From Nostoc sphaeroides (GTDB lineage Bacteria; Cyanobacteriota; Cyanobacteriia; Cyanobacteriales; Nostocaceae), in contig NZ_CP031941.1 of the NCBI RefSeq assembly GCF_003443655.1, forward strand, positions 1,359,501 through 1,423,500: a stretch of DNA of 64,000 nucleotides, read 5' to 3'. The position numbers and the translations under genes were made by a program. The notes beneath the pieces are model-generated. The model was not told the origin of the DNA, made no database searches, and was given only the letters and a program-made list of their open reading frames with translations. The first letter of the stretch is position 1. Every line of letters starts with the position of its first letter. This document shows positions 35,089-44,487 of the stretch, one piece after another.

Positions 35089-35553
35089 TTCTCAAACCTC
35101 CTTGCCTTCCCGCAAAAATCACCAAATCAGTTTAGCTTGTGCAAACACTTTAATTGGTGATTAACATTTACATTATCTTCTTTTATAGCAATAGCAAATC
35201 ATTACTTACTATATAATTTACATCACGTTGTATAGTATCAGTAATTTTGATAGCAATTCCGCTAAATACAATTACTGAGAACGAATAGAATTCACTTTTT
35301 TTAGCAGCAATAAATAATTCCCTGCACTAAAGACCTATCTGAGACTGTCTTTGCCTTAACACAACACTTTCCTCAATATGCGGTTGATAACAATGAGTTC
35401 TTGCCATCAGGTATGCCACTACTCTACCTTAACTGCTTCCTTATAAAATTAATACAATCAGGAAAAAAACAAAAGCTTTGATATTCGTTGAGCATTAGGC
35501 ATTGGGAATGGGGCATAGGGCATAGGGCATAGGGCATTGGGCATTGGTTATTA
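35089..35553. other. Intergenic with heptamer repeat
   Basis: AT-rich gap upstream of the leftward kinase. GGGCATA/GGGCATT heptamers occupy about 35509-35547, directly left of MITE A copy 4. A leftward 63-codon frame here is repeat-derived and not called. Confidence 0.6.
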
Positions 35554-35688
35554 GGGACTTCCAAGTAAAAAAATATTCCATTGCTATTGTTCACTGTTGA
35601 CCGTTGACGGTTCACGAGTTTTTAGTCAACAGTCAACAGTCAACAGTCAACGACTTGAATGTGGAATAATTTATTTTTTGGAGTTCCC
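35554..35688. mobile_element. MITE family A, copy 4
   Basis: 135 bp, nearly identical to copy 2, flanked by a 3-bp direct repeat TTA (35551-35553, 35689-35691). Interior has CAACAGT heptamers. Confidence 0.9.
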
Positions 35689-36241
35689 TTAATTCTTCTC
35701 CCCCTGCTACTTACTCCCTGCTCCCTCATCTCCAAGGCAGGTTTATCATAAAATAGCTTAAAAGTCTAGTCTATGTGAACACACAAAAATTTTTATTACG
35801 TATTAATATCAATACGAATGCGTTAATTGACGGACACGGCTTAAGATAGCTTTAATCTCGGCTAAAATCGGGTTTTAGGCTTATATAAATGAGAGGTGGG
35901 CTGATTTTTGCCAGATTTGTACTTAAATTTAGTACGATTATGAGCGAATGACACGCAATGGGATAATCACAACCTGAGGATTCCAGTTGATTGAAAAAAA
36001 GAACTCAGAAAGCTGATCGGAATACATTCTGCTGCGTTCTTAGTTCTATCCTCCTCCTGAGTGTCTACCTTGTAGTTGATGCAGTAGATATTACGGGGCA
36101 ATTATAGTTATAGGACACTAAAACCCTTTTGTGCCCTTGACGCAATTGTACTAATGTACTTGTGCATTACCTAATCAACAGACTTTTGGTTGTAATTATC
36201 CAGATTAGAAAAACTCAACTGTCAAATTTATAGGAGTGAAA
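35689..36241. other. Upstream region of the CAAD gene
   Basis: About 550 bp, AT-rich, no ORF. An inverted run around 35999-36058 (GAACTCAGAAAGC...TTAGTTC) is visible. GGAG at 36231-36234 is the probable ribosome-binding site of the CAAD gene. Confidence 0.5.
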
Positions 36242-36679
36242 ATGCCAGAACAAGAATTTACCGAAACCGCATCCAAAGAGACTACAGTGGCAGAGATCAA
36301 CAGCCAAACAGGAACCATCACCAAACTCCAGCCTCCCGCACAGTCTCAAGATGAATGGCAAAAATATGGTGAGCAAATTTCTACCTTTTTAGCAACATTG
36401 CCGGAATATCTGGGAAGCTTCTTTAATCAATATAAGCAACCCCTGATCACTGTTGGTTTAATTGTGGGATCAATTGTTGGGGTTAAAGTACTCTTGGCAA
36501 TATTAGATGCTTTGAATGATATCCCCTTGGTAGCACCTACTTTTGAGTTGATCGGTATTGGTTACTCTGCTTGGTTTGTTTACCGCTATTTACTCAAAGC
36601 CTCAACCAGGAAAGAGTTAACTACTGAAATCACCACTCTTAAATCACAAGTGGTTGGTCAACAAATTCCAGAAGCTTAA
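36242..36679 (+). CDS. CAAD domain thylakoid membrane protein
   Basis: 145 residues from the ATG at 36242, which has GGAG seven bases upstream; a GTG two codons earlier is an alternative. An acidic N-terminal segment, an amphipathic helix (EYLGSFFNQYK), two membrane helices (about 72-95 and 102-122, with VGLIVGSIVGVKVLLAILDA and FELIGIGYSAWFVYRYLL) and a C-terminal helix. This is the CAAD domain, first found appended to cyanobacterial aminoacyl-tRNA synthetases and shared with CURT1-type thylakoid curvature proteins. A stand-alone CAAD protein probably shapes or organises thylakoid membranes. Confidence 0.9.
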   Translation: MPEQEFTETASKETTVAEINSQTGTITKLQPPAQSQDEWQKYGEQISTFLATLPEYLGSFFNQYKQPLITVGLIVGSIVGVKVLLAILDALNDIPLVAPTFELIGIGYSAWFVYRYLLKASTRKELTTEITTLKSQVVGQQIPEA

Positions 36680-37074
36680 TAGTGATTATCGCAACTCTTA
36701 GAGACGCTATGCGTAGCTTGCTCCTGTGTAGGAGTACGCTCTAATTGCAAATCACCGAAGTCTGATCGCCGACTTCTGGCGCTCAGACTTCCGGTTTAAC
36801 CTAAGTTCGATGAACCTCTCCTTGGCTTGAACTTTAGTTCAAGTCTGTCCCTCTCCGAATCGGAGAGGGAGGGTTTTGCCTAGTAAAACTTCTTAGAAAT
36901 CTTTTGATTTACGATAGGACTTACGCACAGGTAACGGAAAATCGAACCTTATTAGGCACAGAGAACACGGAGGAATAAGAGTTTGAGAGGTATTTTGCGT
37001 AAGTCCTGTACGAATTAGGAATTACGTTAAAAGCGGTAGCAATTCTTTTAACTTTTGACTTTTGACTTGCGGCA
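36680..37074. other. Intergenic with a MITE
   Basis: 395 bp between convergent genes, with GAGACGCTATGCGTAGCTTG (a dispersed repeat, relative at 19305-19324), a CTCTCCGAATCGGAGAG hairpin (about 36852) and MITE family B copy 2. Confidence 0.6.
36915..37008. mobile_element. MITE family B, copy 2
   Basis: 94 bp, ends TAGGACTTACGCA and TGCGTAAGTCCTG, flanked by a 5-bp direct repeat TACGA (36910-36914, 37009-37013). Interior matches copy 3 (63719-63795) in reverse orientation. Confidence 0.9.
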
Positions 37075-38208
37075 CTAGCCTCCTGTGGACAAGTTACCTT
37101 TTAGGTTCTGCTTTGGAGTGGGCGAGAGTTTTGGAGACAGGCTACGCCTACGCACTATGTTTTGAGATGAAATTCTCTCCAACTTGCCCCGTTTTACTAA
37201 AGCTTGATGAATCATCGCCGCCACTTCAGCCCTAGTAGCTACTTTATTAGGAGCAAGAATTTGGGGATTTGGATAGTTAACTACTAGACTATTGGCTGTA
37301 GCAGCAGCTATTTTGCTGGTAGCATAGGTTGGAATATCTTTAGCATCTTTATAGACACTCAAAATCTGATTTGGGGAAGTGGGTGCTTTCAAATTCAATC
37401 CACTAACAAGGGCAACTAAAACTTGCACTCGCGTAATATTTTGTTGTGGGTTGAAGGTTTTTTTCGGGTAGCCTTTGAGAAATCCGGCACTGATGGCTTG
37501 GTCAATTGCTGAAGTAGCCCAAAATTTTGCTGGTACATCTTGAAATGCGATCGCAGTCTTAGAGGGTTCTTGCTCAAAGGCTTTTTGCAGGATAACAGCA
37601 AATTCGGCGCGGTTTACAGGCTGATTTGGTCTAAAAGAATAATCAGGAAACCCCTGGAGAATACCACGGGAAGAAAGAACATCTATAAAACGCCGACCCC
37701 AAAAGTTATTGGGCACATCGTTAAATGCAATTGGCGGCGGAATAATAGATTTTTGTTTTGCCGGAGTTACTAAAGGCAACGCTGATAATGTAATTGATGA
37801 CTCAAGCCCTGTTGAAGAGGATACAGGTGTCTGTGGGGATTGACTTGGGATTACCTGAGCCGATGGTAACACTGCGCCAGAAGAAGTTGCGCTGTTATTT
37901 GGCAATTCAGGTGTCTTGGGTTCAACAACAGCCTCAGGTGGGGATGACGGCAAAACGTTCTTGGGGGCTGCATTTGGTTCTACCTTGCCAGTAGGGAAGG
38001 GCAATACTTGATTTGGTTGAACACTTCTAGAAGGAGTAGAGGAAGGCGACAGCAACCCGTTTAAGTTCCAGCTAGAATCCCTGCGGGAAAATGACCAAAA
38101 AAGAATTGCTCCGATAGTGGCGAAGGCAACCATAATGGCTATAAATTCATCAAAGCCAAGGGCAGTTCTTTGGGATGACTCAGGTTCGGAAGGAGGTCTA
38201 TTTGTCAT
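37075..38208 (-). CDS. Membrane-anchored SLH domain protein
   Basis: 377 residues. A short cytoplasmic start, one membrane helix (residues 22-42, FDEFIAIMVAFATIGAILFW), a long Pro/Ser-rich linker (50-160) and three S-layer homology repeats (about 165-340: FWGRRFIDVLSSRGILQGFP, FWATSAIDQAISAGFLKGYP and the weaker third ending ATRAEVAAMIHQAL). SLH repeats bind cell-wall polymers, so the protein may tether the membrane to peptidoglycan. The C-terminal RRRSLSPK is encoded by a copy of the dispersed GCGTAGGCGTAGCC repeat, in frame. Confidence 0.88.
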   Translation of the reverse strand: MTNRPPSEPESSQRTALGFDEFIAIMVAFATIGAILFWSFSRRDSSWNLNGLLSPSSTPSRSVQPNQVLPFPTGKVEPNAAPKNVLPSSPPEAVVEPKTPELPNNSATSSGAVLPSAQVIPSQSPQTPVSSSTGLESSITLSALPLVTPAKQKSIIPPPIAFNDVPNNFWGRRFIDVLSSRGILQGFPDYSFRPNQPVNRAEFAVILQKAFEQEPSKTAIAFQDVPAKFWATSAIDQAISAGFLKGYPKKTFNPQQNITRVQVLVALVSGLNLKAPTSPNQILSVYKDAKDIPTYATSKIAAATANSLVVNYPNPQILAPNKVATRAEVAAMIHQALVKRGKLERISSQNIVRRRSLSPKLSPTPKQNLKGNLSTGG

Positions 38209-38263
38209 CGTGATTACCCTGGTAGGAGTAAAATTTGTGTCTAAACAAATTAAGCCACAGATT

Positions 38264-38307
38264 TAATTCGTAATTCGTAATTCGTAGTTCGTAATTCGTA
38301 ATTCATA
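38264..38307. repeat. ATTCGTA heptamer array
   Basis: About six copies of a TAATTCG heptamer between the SLH and Uma2 genes. Confidence 0.85.
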
Positions 38308-38315
38308 GAAAAATA

Positions 38316-39080
38316 TTAGCTTTCTGGTTCAACGCCGAGCGATCGCAATTGGGCAGCTAGGCGATCGGCTCTTTGGCGTTCCTTTTCTGCTCTTTGGGAT
38401 TCCTGTTCTGCTCTTTGGAATTCTTGTTCAGCCCTTTCATCGCCACTCAACAACAAATTACCTTGTAAATCCCACCAACGCAACCAGGGTAATTCCACAT
38501 TCTGATAAACTCCTAGCCATAAACCTAATTCAACTTCTAAGGGGCCTATGGGATAATGTCCTCGTTCATTTGCTGCTAAAAGCTGATACTGTCCTTCAAT
38601 CAAATGATAAACTTCTAGGCTGGCTTTACTCGCCTCATAAATGCCGTAGAAGGGAGGACGAATCACCTGCTCATAAATCCAAAATTTCCCCTTCCAAGGA
38701 GTTTTATCTCGTTCTTCACTACCGTCCCCAGAGATAAATTCCAAGACAATCAACGGGGCAATAAACTCTCGCCACAATACATAAGAACGTCGCGTTTGCC
38801 CATCTAGTGTAGGCGGTACATTCGGTACATAAAACCAATCCGGTGCTTCTGCGCCTTTTTCAGGGGGATCAGTCAAGCGCCAGTAAATGCCTAAATCCTG
38901 GCCAATGCAATATTGACCTTCAGGATTTATTTGCTTGATGACAGGTGTAATCGAGTCAGTTAGTAAGATACTTTGGGGATGCTCTTGCCAATTTTTAACA
39001 AACGTGCAATCAGACTCAGGAAGCTGTGTATGGTCAGGAAAAGGAGTGAGGGCGGTGGATGGATTGGTTGCAGAGGTCAT
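38316..39080 (-). CDS. Uma2 family (DUF820) endonuclease-like protein
   Basis: 254 residues from the ATG at 39080, with AAAGGTAG upstream. The DUF820/Uma2 fold is a PD-(D/E)xK nuclease-like domain: candidate catalytic residues are in APDWFYVPN, LIVLEFISGDGSEERDK and FWIYEQVIRPPFYGIYE. The C-terminus is a charged coiled coil (RAEQEFQRAEQESQRAEKER), usual for this group. These genes are present in dozens of copies in cyanobacterial genomes; a biological function has not been established. No partner is nearby. Confidence 0.85.
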   Translation of the reverse strand: MTSATNPSTALTPFPDHTQLPESDCTFVKNWQEHPQSILLTDSITPVIKQINPEGQYCIGQDLGIYWRLTDPPEKGAEAPDWFYVPNVPPTLDGQTRRSYVLWREFIAPLIVLEFISGDGSEERDKTPWKGKFWIYEQVIRPPFYGIYEASKASLEVYHLIEGQYQLLAANERGHYPIGPLEVELGLWLGVYQNVELPWLRWWDLQGNLLLSGDERAEQEFQRAEQESQRAEKERQRADRLAAQLRSLGVEPES

Positions 39081-39269
39081 AATGCTACCTTTGCACTTTT
39101 TGTAAAGGTTGTTTTTAGTGTAGCTTGCGATGAGCTGCAAGAGCGCACTGGCTTAAGATGGACTTCCGCCTTGCGGTAGATATCTAAACCAAAACCGGAT
39201 TTAGAGGGTGACAAAATGTAAAATATTAACTTATTGTTTACCCAATATTTGTAAAATTCAGGGTGTATA

Positions 39270-40628
39270 GTGCCAGAAGAATTCAGTTACCAAATCTCAC
39301 CGCCATTTGTGTCTCTTGGTAGCGATCGCGATATCGATTTAGATTCAACCCTCCAAGAACTACCAATGTACAACTTCCCAGTGGAAATCAATCACACTGG
39401 TATGGAAGTGGCTAGTTTTTTGGAAAAATACCCCCTGCTACCAGGAGTAATTTTGGTAGAAGAGGGAAAGTTCATTGGGATGATTTCGCGGCGGCGACTG
39501 CTGGAATTTTTGATTCGCCCATTCGGACAAGAGTTATTTGTTCAGCAATCATTAGCTGTTCTCTACAGCTATGCGCGGATACCGATGTTGCTGCTGGCTG
39601 ATACAACATCGATTTTAACTGCGATGCAACTTAGCTTAAAGCGATCGCCAGAATTATTAGCAGAACCAATTGTAGTAGAAACAGAATCTGGTGCTTATAG
39701 ATTGTTAGATGTCCAAGAATTGAATATTATTTCTTGGCAAATTCGAGGAATCGACAATCTGGTGCGGTATGAACGCAGCCAAGCCCAAATGATTCAAAAT
39801 GATAAAATGGCAAATTTGGGACGTTTGGTAGACGGTGTAGCTCACGAAATTTTAGACCCAGTGGGTTTTATTTGGGGTAACATAATTTATGTTTCAACCT
39901 ACAGCCAAGATTTACTCAAGCTGATAGCAGCTTACGACAAAGAATTACCATCAGCTTCCCAGGCAATTAATCAGATTAAAGAAGAGATTGAATTTGATTT
40001 TTTAGAACAAGATTTGTCGCGATCGCTTGCTAGTATTCGCACGGGAGCGGAAAGATTAAAAAAACTCGTCACCAGCTTACAAAATTTCTGTCATATCGAT
40101 GAACTTTATCCCAAACCAGTAGATTTACACGCTTGTATAGATAGTATTATTTTATTAATTAATAGCCGTCTTCAAGGAGAAATTGAAATCGTCAAATACT
40201 ACGGTCAATTACCCCCAGTGTATTGCTTTATGGGGCAAATAAACCAGGTTTTGATGAATATTTTCAGCGAAGTTGTAGATACTTTACTCAATGAAGCAGT
40301 GCGACAGCAGTTGCATCGAGAAGATACAATGACTGTTCAAAAACCCCGAATTGAGATTACTACAGAAGTAATTTCGCAAGAAGCAAGTAACCCAAATGCA
40401 CCAGATTCTCGCTGGATATTAGTTCGCATTGCCGACAATGGGCCTGGAATGTCTCAAGAATTGCAACAGCAAATTATAGAGTCTTTTTCTCTTGAAACAA
40501 AAAATAGTAAAAATACTAGTTTAGCAGTAAGTTATCGAATTATCACCCTCAGACATGGCGGAAAATTAAATTTCAATTCACAGATTGGTATAGGTACAAA
40601 ATTTGAAATTTTATTGCCTTTAGTTTAA
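39270..40628 (+). CDS. CBS-domain sensor histidine kinase
   Basis: 452 residues, GTG start. An N-terminal CBS pair (residues 25-165: GVILVEEGKFIGMISRRRLL, LLLADTTSILTAMQ), then a HisKA-like region with His in DGVAHEILDPVGFIWGNI (about 193), and a C-terminal HATPase (ADNGPGM, then a degenerate TKNSKNTSLAVSYRIITLRH in place of the usual G-T-G-L-G-L box). The missing second glycine box means ATP binding may be weak. CBS pairs usually bind adenosyl ligands. Soluble, with no membrane helix. A related truncated kinase follows at 40751-41029. Confidence 0.85.
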   Translation: MPEEFSYQISPPFVSLGSDRDIDLDSTLQELPMYNFPVEINHTGMEVASFLEKYPLLPGVILVEEGKFIGMISRRRLLEFLIRPFGQELFVQQSLAVLYSYARIPMLLLADTTSILTAMQLSLKRSPELLAEPIVVETESGAYRLLDVQELNIISWQIRGIDNLVRYERSQAQMIQNDKMANLGRLVDGVAHEILDPVGFIWGNIIYVSTYSQDLLKLIAAYDKELPSASQAINQIKEEIEFDFLEQDLSRSLASIRTGAERLKKLVTSLQNFCHIDELYPKPVDLHACIDSIILLINSRLQGEIEIVKYYGQLPPVYCFMGQINQVLMNIFSEVVDTLLNEAVRQQLHREDTMTVQKPRIEITTEVISQEASNPNAPDSRWILVRIADNGPGMSQELQQQIIESFSLETKNSKNTSLAVSYRIITLRHGGKLNFNSQIGIGTKFEILLPLV

Positions 40629-40659
40629 TTGATTACGAATTACGAACTTGTACTGAGCG

Positions 40660-40735
40660 TCTTGTGCCGAGCGACTTGTGCCGAGCGACTTGTGCCGAGG
40701 TAAGCCGAGGTAAGCCGAAGGGAGCCGAAGTATTA
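40660..40735. repeat. Degenerate tandem repeat
   Basis: Three CGACTTGTGCCGAG-like units then GGTAAGCCGA-like units, between the CBS kinase and the kinase fragment. Confidence 0.7.
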
Positions 40736-40750
40736 CGAATTAACGTTGCG

Positions 40751-41029
40751 TTAGATTACTGGACAAAGTTGCTGCTGGATAGGAATTTGAACCACAAACT
40801 CCGTTCCTTTTCCAGGTGTCGAAAAAAATTCTAACTTGCCGCCATGTTTTTCGGTGATGATTTGATAGCTGATAGCCATTCCCATTCCTGTTCCCTTACC
40901 AACAGGTTTGGTTGTGAAGAAGGGATTAAAAATCTGTTTTTGAATCGATTCAGGAATCCCAGATCCATTGTCAGCGATCGCATTTTCAGAATCAGGATCG
41001 TCGCTATGACCAACTACAACTTGAAACAC
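40751..41029 (-). pseudogene. Histidine kinase C-terminal fragment
   Basis: 92 residues with only the end of an HATPase domain: ADNGSGIPESIQKQIFNPFF, KGTGMGMAISYQIITEKHGG and TPGKGTEFVVQIPI. The ATP-lid glycines are intact, but the phosphoacceptor His domain and N-box are absent, and sequence upstream of 41029 does not continue the family. Probably the 3' relic of a sensor kinase deleted from its 5' side. Confidence 0.8.
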
Positions 41030-41213
41030 AGCTACCTCATAGTAAGTTTTAACTAAATCTCAATTCACCTGACTTTTTATTTTCCGCCTCAAGAACGATT
41101 TACAAAAACTGCATGAAAAATTTTGGAGCCACAGCTAGGGCGAATGGAATTCGCGGCTACACAAACGACAATACGGTTCGGATAAGGTTTATTTCATGAC
41201 AGACCCTATATCA

Positions 41214-41282
41214 CAAAGACGCGATAAATCGCCGTCTCTACAAAGGACTGATTATTGTAAAGACGGCGATTTATCGCGTCTC
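41214..41282. repeat. Long inverted repeat
   Basis: Arms AAAGACGCGATAAATCGCCG and CGGCGATTTATCGCGTCTCT around a short loop, just after the GH57 stop. The AGACGCGAAATTTCGCGTCT palindromes at 33121 and 46890 are relatives. It may terminate the GH57 transcript. Confidence 0.75.
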
Positions 41283-41290
41283 TTGCCTTT

Positions 41291-42781
41291 TCACTGCAAT
41301 AAATTTTCGCCACGTTGATAAATTTCCCGCGCGTAATCAGTCCAAGCACCTTGTCCCCAATAACGAAAACAACTGGTTTGCAACAACAGGTTATGTAAAA
41401 GAACGTTACGGTAATGAGATTGTCTGGTAACAGGTTCTGCTGAGTCAGTTTGCAGTAATGGATCAAATTTTTGATGGAATAAACTGCTTAGTTGATACAT
41501 GGGAGACAACACATTTTCATATCCTTTTACCCAACTGATATGATTTGTCCACGAGGCTCCATCCAAATGAAAATTAGAGTTTATTTGCTTTAATTCTTGA
41601 ATGGCATTCTCTACAGCTTCCGGTTGACAATTGTCTGATGAAACTCGCTCCCAAATCTGATGTTGTCCCAGTGGTTGACAAGTTGGATAGTCTTCAGGTT
41701 TGCATCCAGCAGCTTCGATTAATTCTAAATATTCTGTACCACACACCCCGACTACACCAGATTTTCCTCCCCCATTATTGACCATATCCCCCCAAGCTTG
41801 TTTAAAAGCGCTAGGAAATTCATTCATCATCACGCCGCCATTTTCACCATCACCAATTTGGCTAACTATTGGTGGTACAAAAACACTGCCAATTTGCTGT
41901 TTTGATAATGTTTTTGCTTCATAATAAGGCTGCATTTGGGCAACTAATTTAGTATCCGAACCTTGGGTTTTAATTAAAGCTGTAATGCTAATTGTTTCGC
42001 CTTGAGAATTACGGGCAATTAGACGATGTGGTAAATGTTTATGAGTGAGAGATTGACCGCTAATAGTTTCTACAGAATGTTCTTGAACGAGTAACCAGCG
42101 ATATCCACATTCTTTCAGCGCTTTCACAAATTCAAAGAGAGCATCAGGGTGATTTGGTAGGTGCATTTCTGGGGGCGAAAATCCTTTGACTCGCGCTAAT
42201 GCTTCCCAGCCAAAAATTGCTGCAAAGTGATGTTGCCATGCGATGATATGCAATTTGATATCTGCTATGGGTGTGGAAGGAATAACTGCATGGCCCCACA
42301 TTGTACCCAGCCATTCTACATAAGGTTGGTAAGTGCGATCGCAAGTAATCCGTTTGAGATTACCCTGAACATCACTGCGTCCCATTTGTCTCAGTCCCCA
42401 CAGAAGATTACCTGAGTAATCCAACATCACACGGGGATTGCAACCTTGACTGACAAGTTCGGGGATCAAGTCTCCCATCCGGCTGTAACAATATGCAAAA
42501 GGATCTGCATTGTGATTATCCCCTTCATGAGGATGTTCAAACATATATTGCAGATTGCTGATCAGCGTACCACCATTTCCAGCAGGTATAGTTGGCTGAT
42601 GCATGTGTAAGGCGATCGCAAACACAGCATTTACGTTTTCTAAGCGGATATTCGTTGTTGGTAAAAATACTGGCTGATTATGGTTAACCACAGAGAGAAC
42701 CTCTGTTTCCCAACCAGATATATTCGGCAAGCCATCAATGATTTCGGGCAAATTACTAAGAATTTTGGGCAAGGAAAGCAT
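41291..42781 (-). CDS. Glycoside hydrolase family 57 protein
   Basis: 496 residues. The N-terminal LHMHQPTIP motif (residues about 57-65) and DYSGNLLWGL, HAVIPSTP and LPNHPDALF segments fit the GH57 (beta/alpha)7 barrel used on alpha-glucans (amylases, branching and debranching enzymes). A catalytic Glu may lie in FGWEALARVKGFSPPEMHLP, but I cannot fix the nucleophile without alignment. Cytoplasmic. Likely acts on glycogen or a related glucan. The start ATG is followed by LSLPKILSNLPEIIDGLPN, an N-terminal extension usual in the cyanobacterial group. Stands alone. Confidence 0.85.
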   Translation of the reverse strand: MLSLPKILSNLPEIIDGLPNISGWETEVLSVVNHNQPVFLPTTNIRLENVNAVFAIALHMHQPTIPAGNGGTLISNLQYMFEHPHEGDNHNADPFAYCYSRMGDLIPELVSQGCNPRVMLDYSGNLLWGLRQMGRSDVQGNLKRITCDRTYQPYVEWLGTMWGHAVIPSTPIADIKLHIIAWQHHFAAIFGWEALARVKGFSPPEMHLPNHPDALFEFVKALKECGYRWLLVQEHSVETISGQSLTHKHLPHRLIARNSQGETISITALIKTQGSDTKLVAQMQPYYEAKTLSKQQIGSVFVPPIVSQIGDGENGGVMMNEFPSAFKQAWGDMVNNGGGKSGVVGVCGTEYLELIEAAGCKPEDYPTCQPLGQHQIWERVSSDNCQPEAVENAIQELKQINSNFHLDGASWTNHISWVKGYENVLSPMYQLSSLFHQKFDPLLQTDSAEPVTRQSHYRNVLLHNLLLQTSCFRYWGQGAWTDYAREIYQRGENLLQ

Positions 42782-43217
42782 TTCTGATTGCTCCGAAACA
42801 AGGTATGTCTAATTATGCGATCGCACAGCAATTTCTGATCTACAACTTTATTTATTGATGCAAACTGCGATCGCCTTGTAGTCCCGCGATATCTGTGTAA
42901 TTCAATAGTTTGGATCTTACACTTATACAAAACTTATTGAAAAATATACACTAGCTATCCTTAATTCTGCTGCTATAAGCTTACATCTGTACGCCCTACA
43001 GCCGATTCATTATGTTGCAAAGATTTTTGCAAATGGTATGATCAACTCGAAATGAAAAATTCAGATTTCATCTGGGTTCCTGAGTTGGAATCTGTTTCGT
43101 TCTTTTAAATAAGCTATAAAATCCCGAAAAACTATACACAGTAAATATTAGTATTTATCAAGATAAAATTTTATATTCTATCTTTTGTTACGCAAATTTA
43201 ATTTTAGGACAGGTCTA
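42782..43217. other. Divergent intergenic region
   Basis: 436 bp between the divergent GH57 and ScyD/E-like genes. Contains a few HIP1 sites; no ORF and no clear operator. AGGACAGG just before 43218 is the ScyD/E-like ribosome-binding site. Confidence 0.5.
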
Positions 43218-44456
43218 ATGAAACTAAAACAATTTGGAATTACATTTTTGAGTGTTTGTATTGCTGCTTTTTCGGGAATTAAAGCAGCAGATGCGGCATC
43301 ATTTTCGGTAATTGCCGATGGTCTTAATAGTCCACGGGGTCTAACTTTTGGTACTGACGGGAGTCTCTACGTCACCGAAGCAGGAACAGGCGGCAGTGGA
43401 GCTTGTGTTCCTTCGCCGAGCGTTGCAAGCCAATCTTTATGTTATGGCACAACTGGTGCAGTCACCAAAATTGGAAATGGTATCCAAGAACGTATACTTA
43501 CAGGACTTCCTTCTTTAGCATTACCAGATGGTACTGATACTTCTGGGCCTCAAGATATCAAATTTGATGCTACTGGCAAGCCTTATATTGCAATTGGGTA
43601 TGGTTCAAATCCCACATTTCGCGCCACATTAGGTAACACTGATTTAGGAAAAATCATCACTGCTAATTTCAATACAAATTCGTGGACTAGTGTTGCTGAT
43701 TTAGCTAATTATGAACTTGCAAATAATCCCGATCAAGGTGATATAAATAGCAATCCCTTCTCTCTTCTTGTAGATGGAAATAATATTGTTGCGGTTGATA
43801 CTGGTGCCAATGAGTTACTCAGCGTAGGTACTGATGGAAGAAATTTAAAGGCGATCGCCACAATTCCCCAGCAGACATTAACTAATCCAATTTTCCCCTC
43901 TGGCGCATTATCATTGCCATTTGAAATCCAAGCAGTACCCACAAATATCGCCAAAGGCCCAGATGGCGCTTATTATATTAGCCAATTAACTGGTTTTCCT
44001 TTTCCAGAAGGTGAAGCAAAAATCTATCGAGTTGGTGCTGATGGTCAACCAACAGTTTATACCGATGGCTTTACCCAACTTATTGACTTAGATTTTGATA
44101 CCGAGGGTAATTTATATGCTTTGCAGTACGCTAATCAGTCACTCTGGAAAGGTAATCTAGATGGTTCTGTGATTAAAATAGCGAGCGATGGAACTCGCAC
44201 AACTATTCTTAGTGGCAATGGATTAGAGTCTCCTACTGCTTTGACTATTGGTGCTGATGGTGATATTTACGTAACAAACCGAGGCGATCGCCCAGGACAG
44301 GGACAAGTTCTCAAAATTGAGAATCCCAAGTCTGTTCCTGAATCTACTTCTACTTTCAGCTTATTAGCATTTCTTGGCACTGTGAGCATTACTTTGTTGC
44401 ACAAGGGTAAAGCCAAACGACTGAAGATTTTGGACAAGTTTGTTCAGGAGTGTTGA
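43218..44456 (+). CDS. ScyD/ScyE-family secreted beta-propeller protein
   Basis: 412 residues from the ATG at 43218; an upstream TTG frame start is rejected in favour of the AGGACAGG site. Signal peptide ending AADAAS, then NHL/SMP-30-like propeller blades (GLNSPRGLTFGTDGSLYVTE, GPQDIKFDATGKPYIAIGYG, NLYALQYANQS, SPTALTIGADGDIYVTNRG). This matches the ScyD/ScyE family, named after the scytonemin sunscreen cluster, although many paralogues lie outside it, as here. The C-terminus is a variant PEP-CTERM signal: VPESTSTFSLLAFLG, a helix, then a Lys/Arg tail, with PES in place of PEP. Enzymatic role unknown. Confidence 0.85.
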   Translation: MKLKQFGITFLSVCIAAFSGIKAADAASFSVIADGLNSPRGLTFGTDGSLYVTEAGTGGSGACVPSPSVASQSLCYGTTGAVTKIGNGIQERILTGLPSLALPDGTDTSGPQDIKFDATGKPYIAIGYGSNPTFRATLGNTDLGKIITANFNTNSWTSVADLANYELANNPDQGDINSNPFSLLVDGNNIVAVDTGANELLSVGTDGRNLKAIATIPQQTLTNPIFPSGALSLPFEIQAVPTNIAKGPDGAYYISQLTGFPFPEGEAKIYRVGADGQPTVYTDGFTQLIDLDFDTEGNLYALQYANQSLWKGNLDGSVIKIASDGTRTTILSGNGLESPTALTIGADGDIYVTNRGDRPGQGQVLKIENPKSVPESTSTFSLLAFLGTVSITLLHKGKAKRLKILDKFVQEC

Positions 44457-44487
44457 GTCCGCGATCGCCCTCGGCGTTTCCCCTTGT

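Noticed and set aside
35424..35615. 63-codon leftward ORF
   Set aside because: Encoded by heptamer repeats and part of a MITE.
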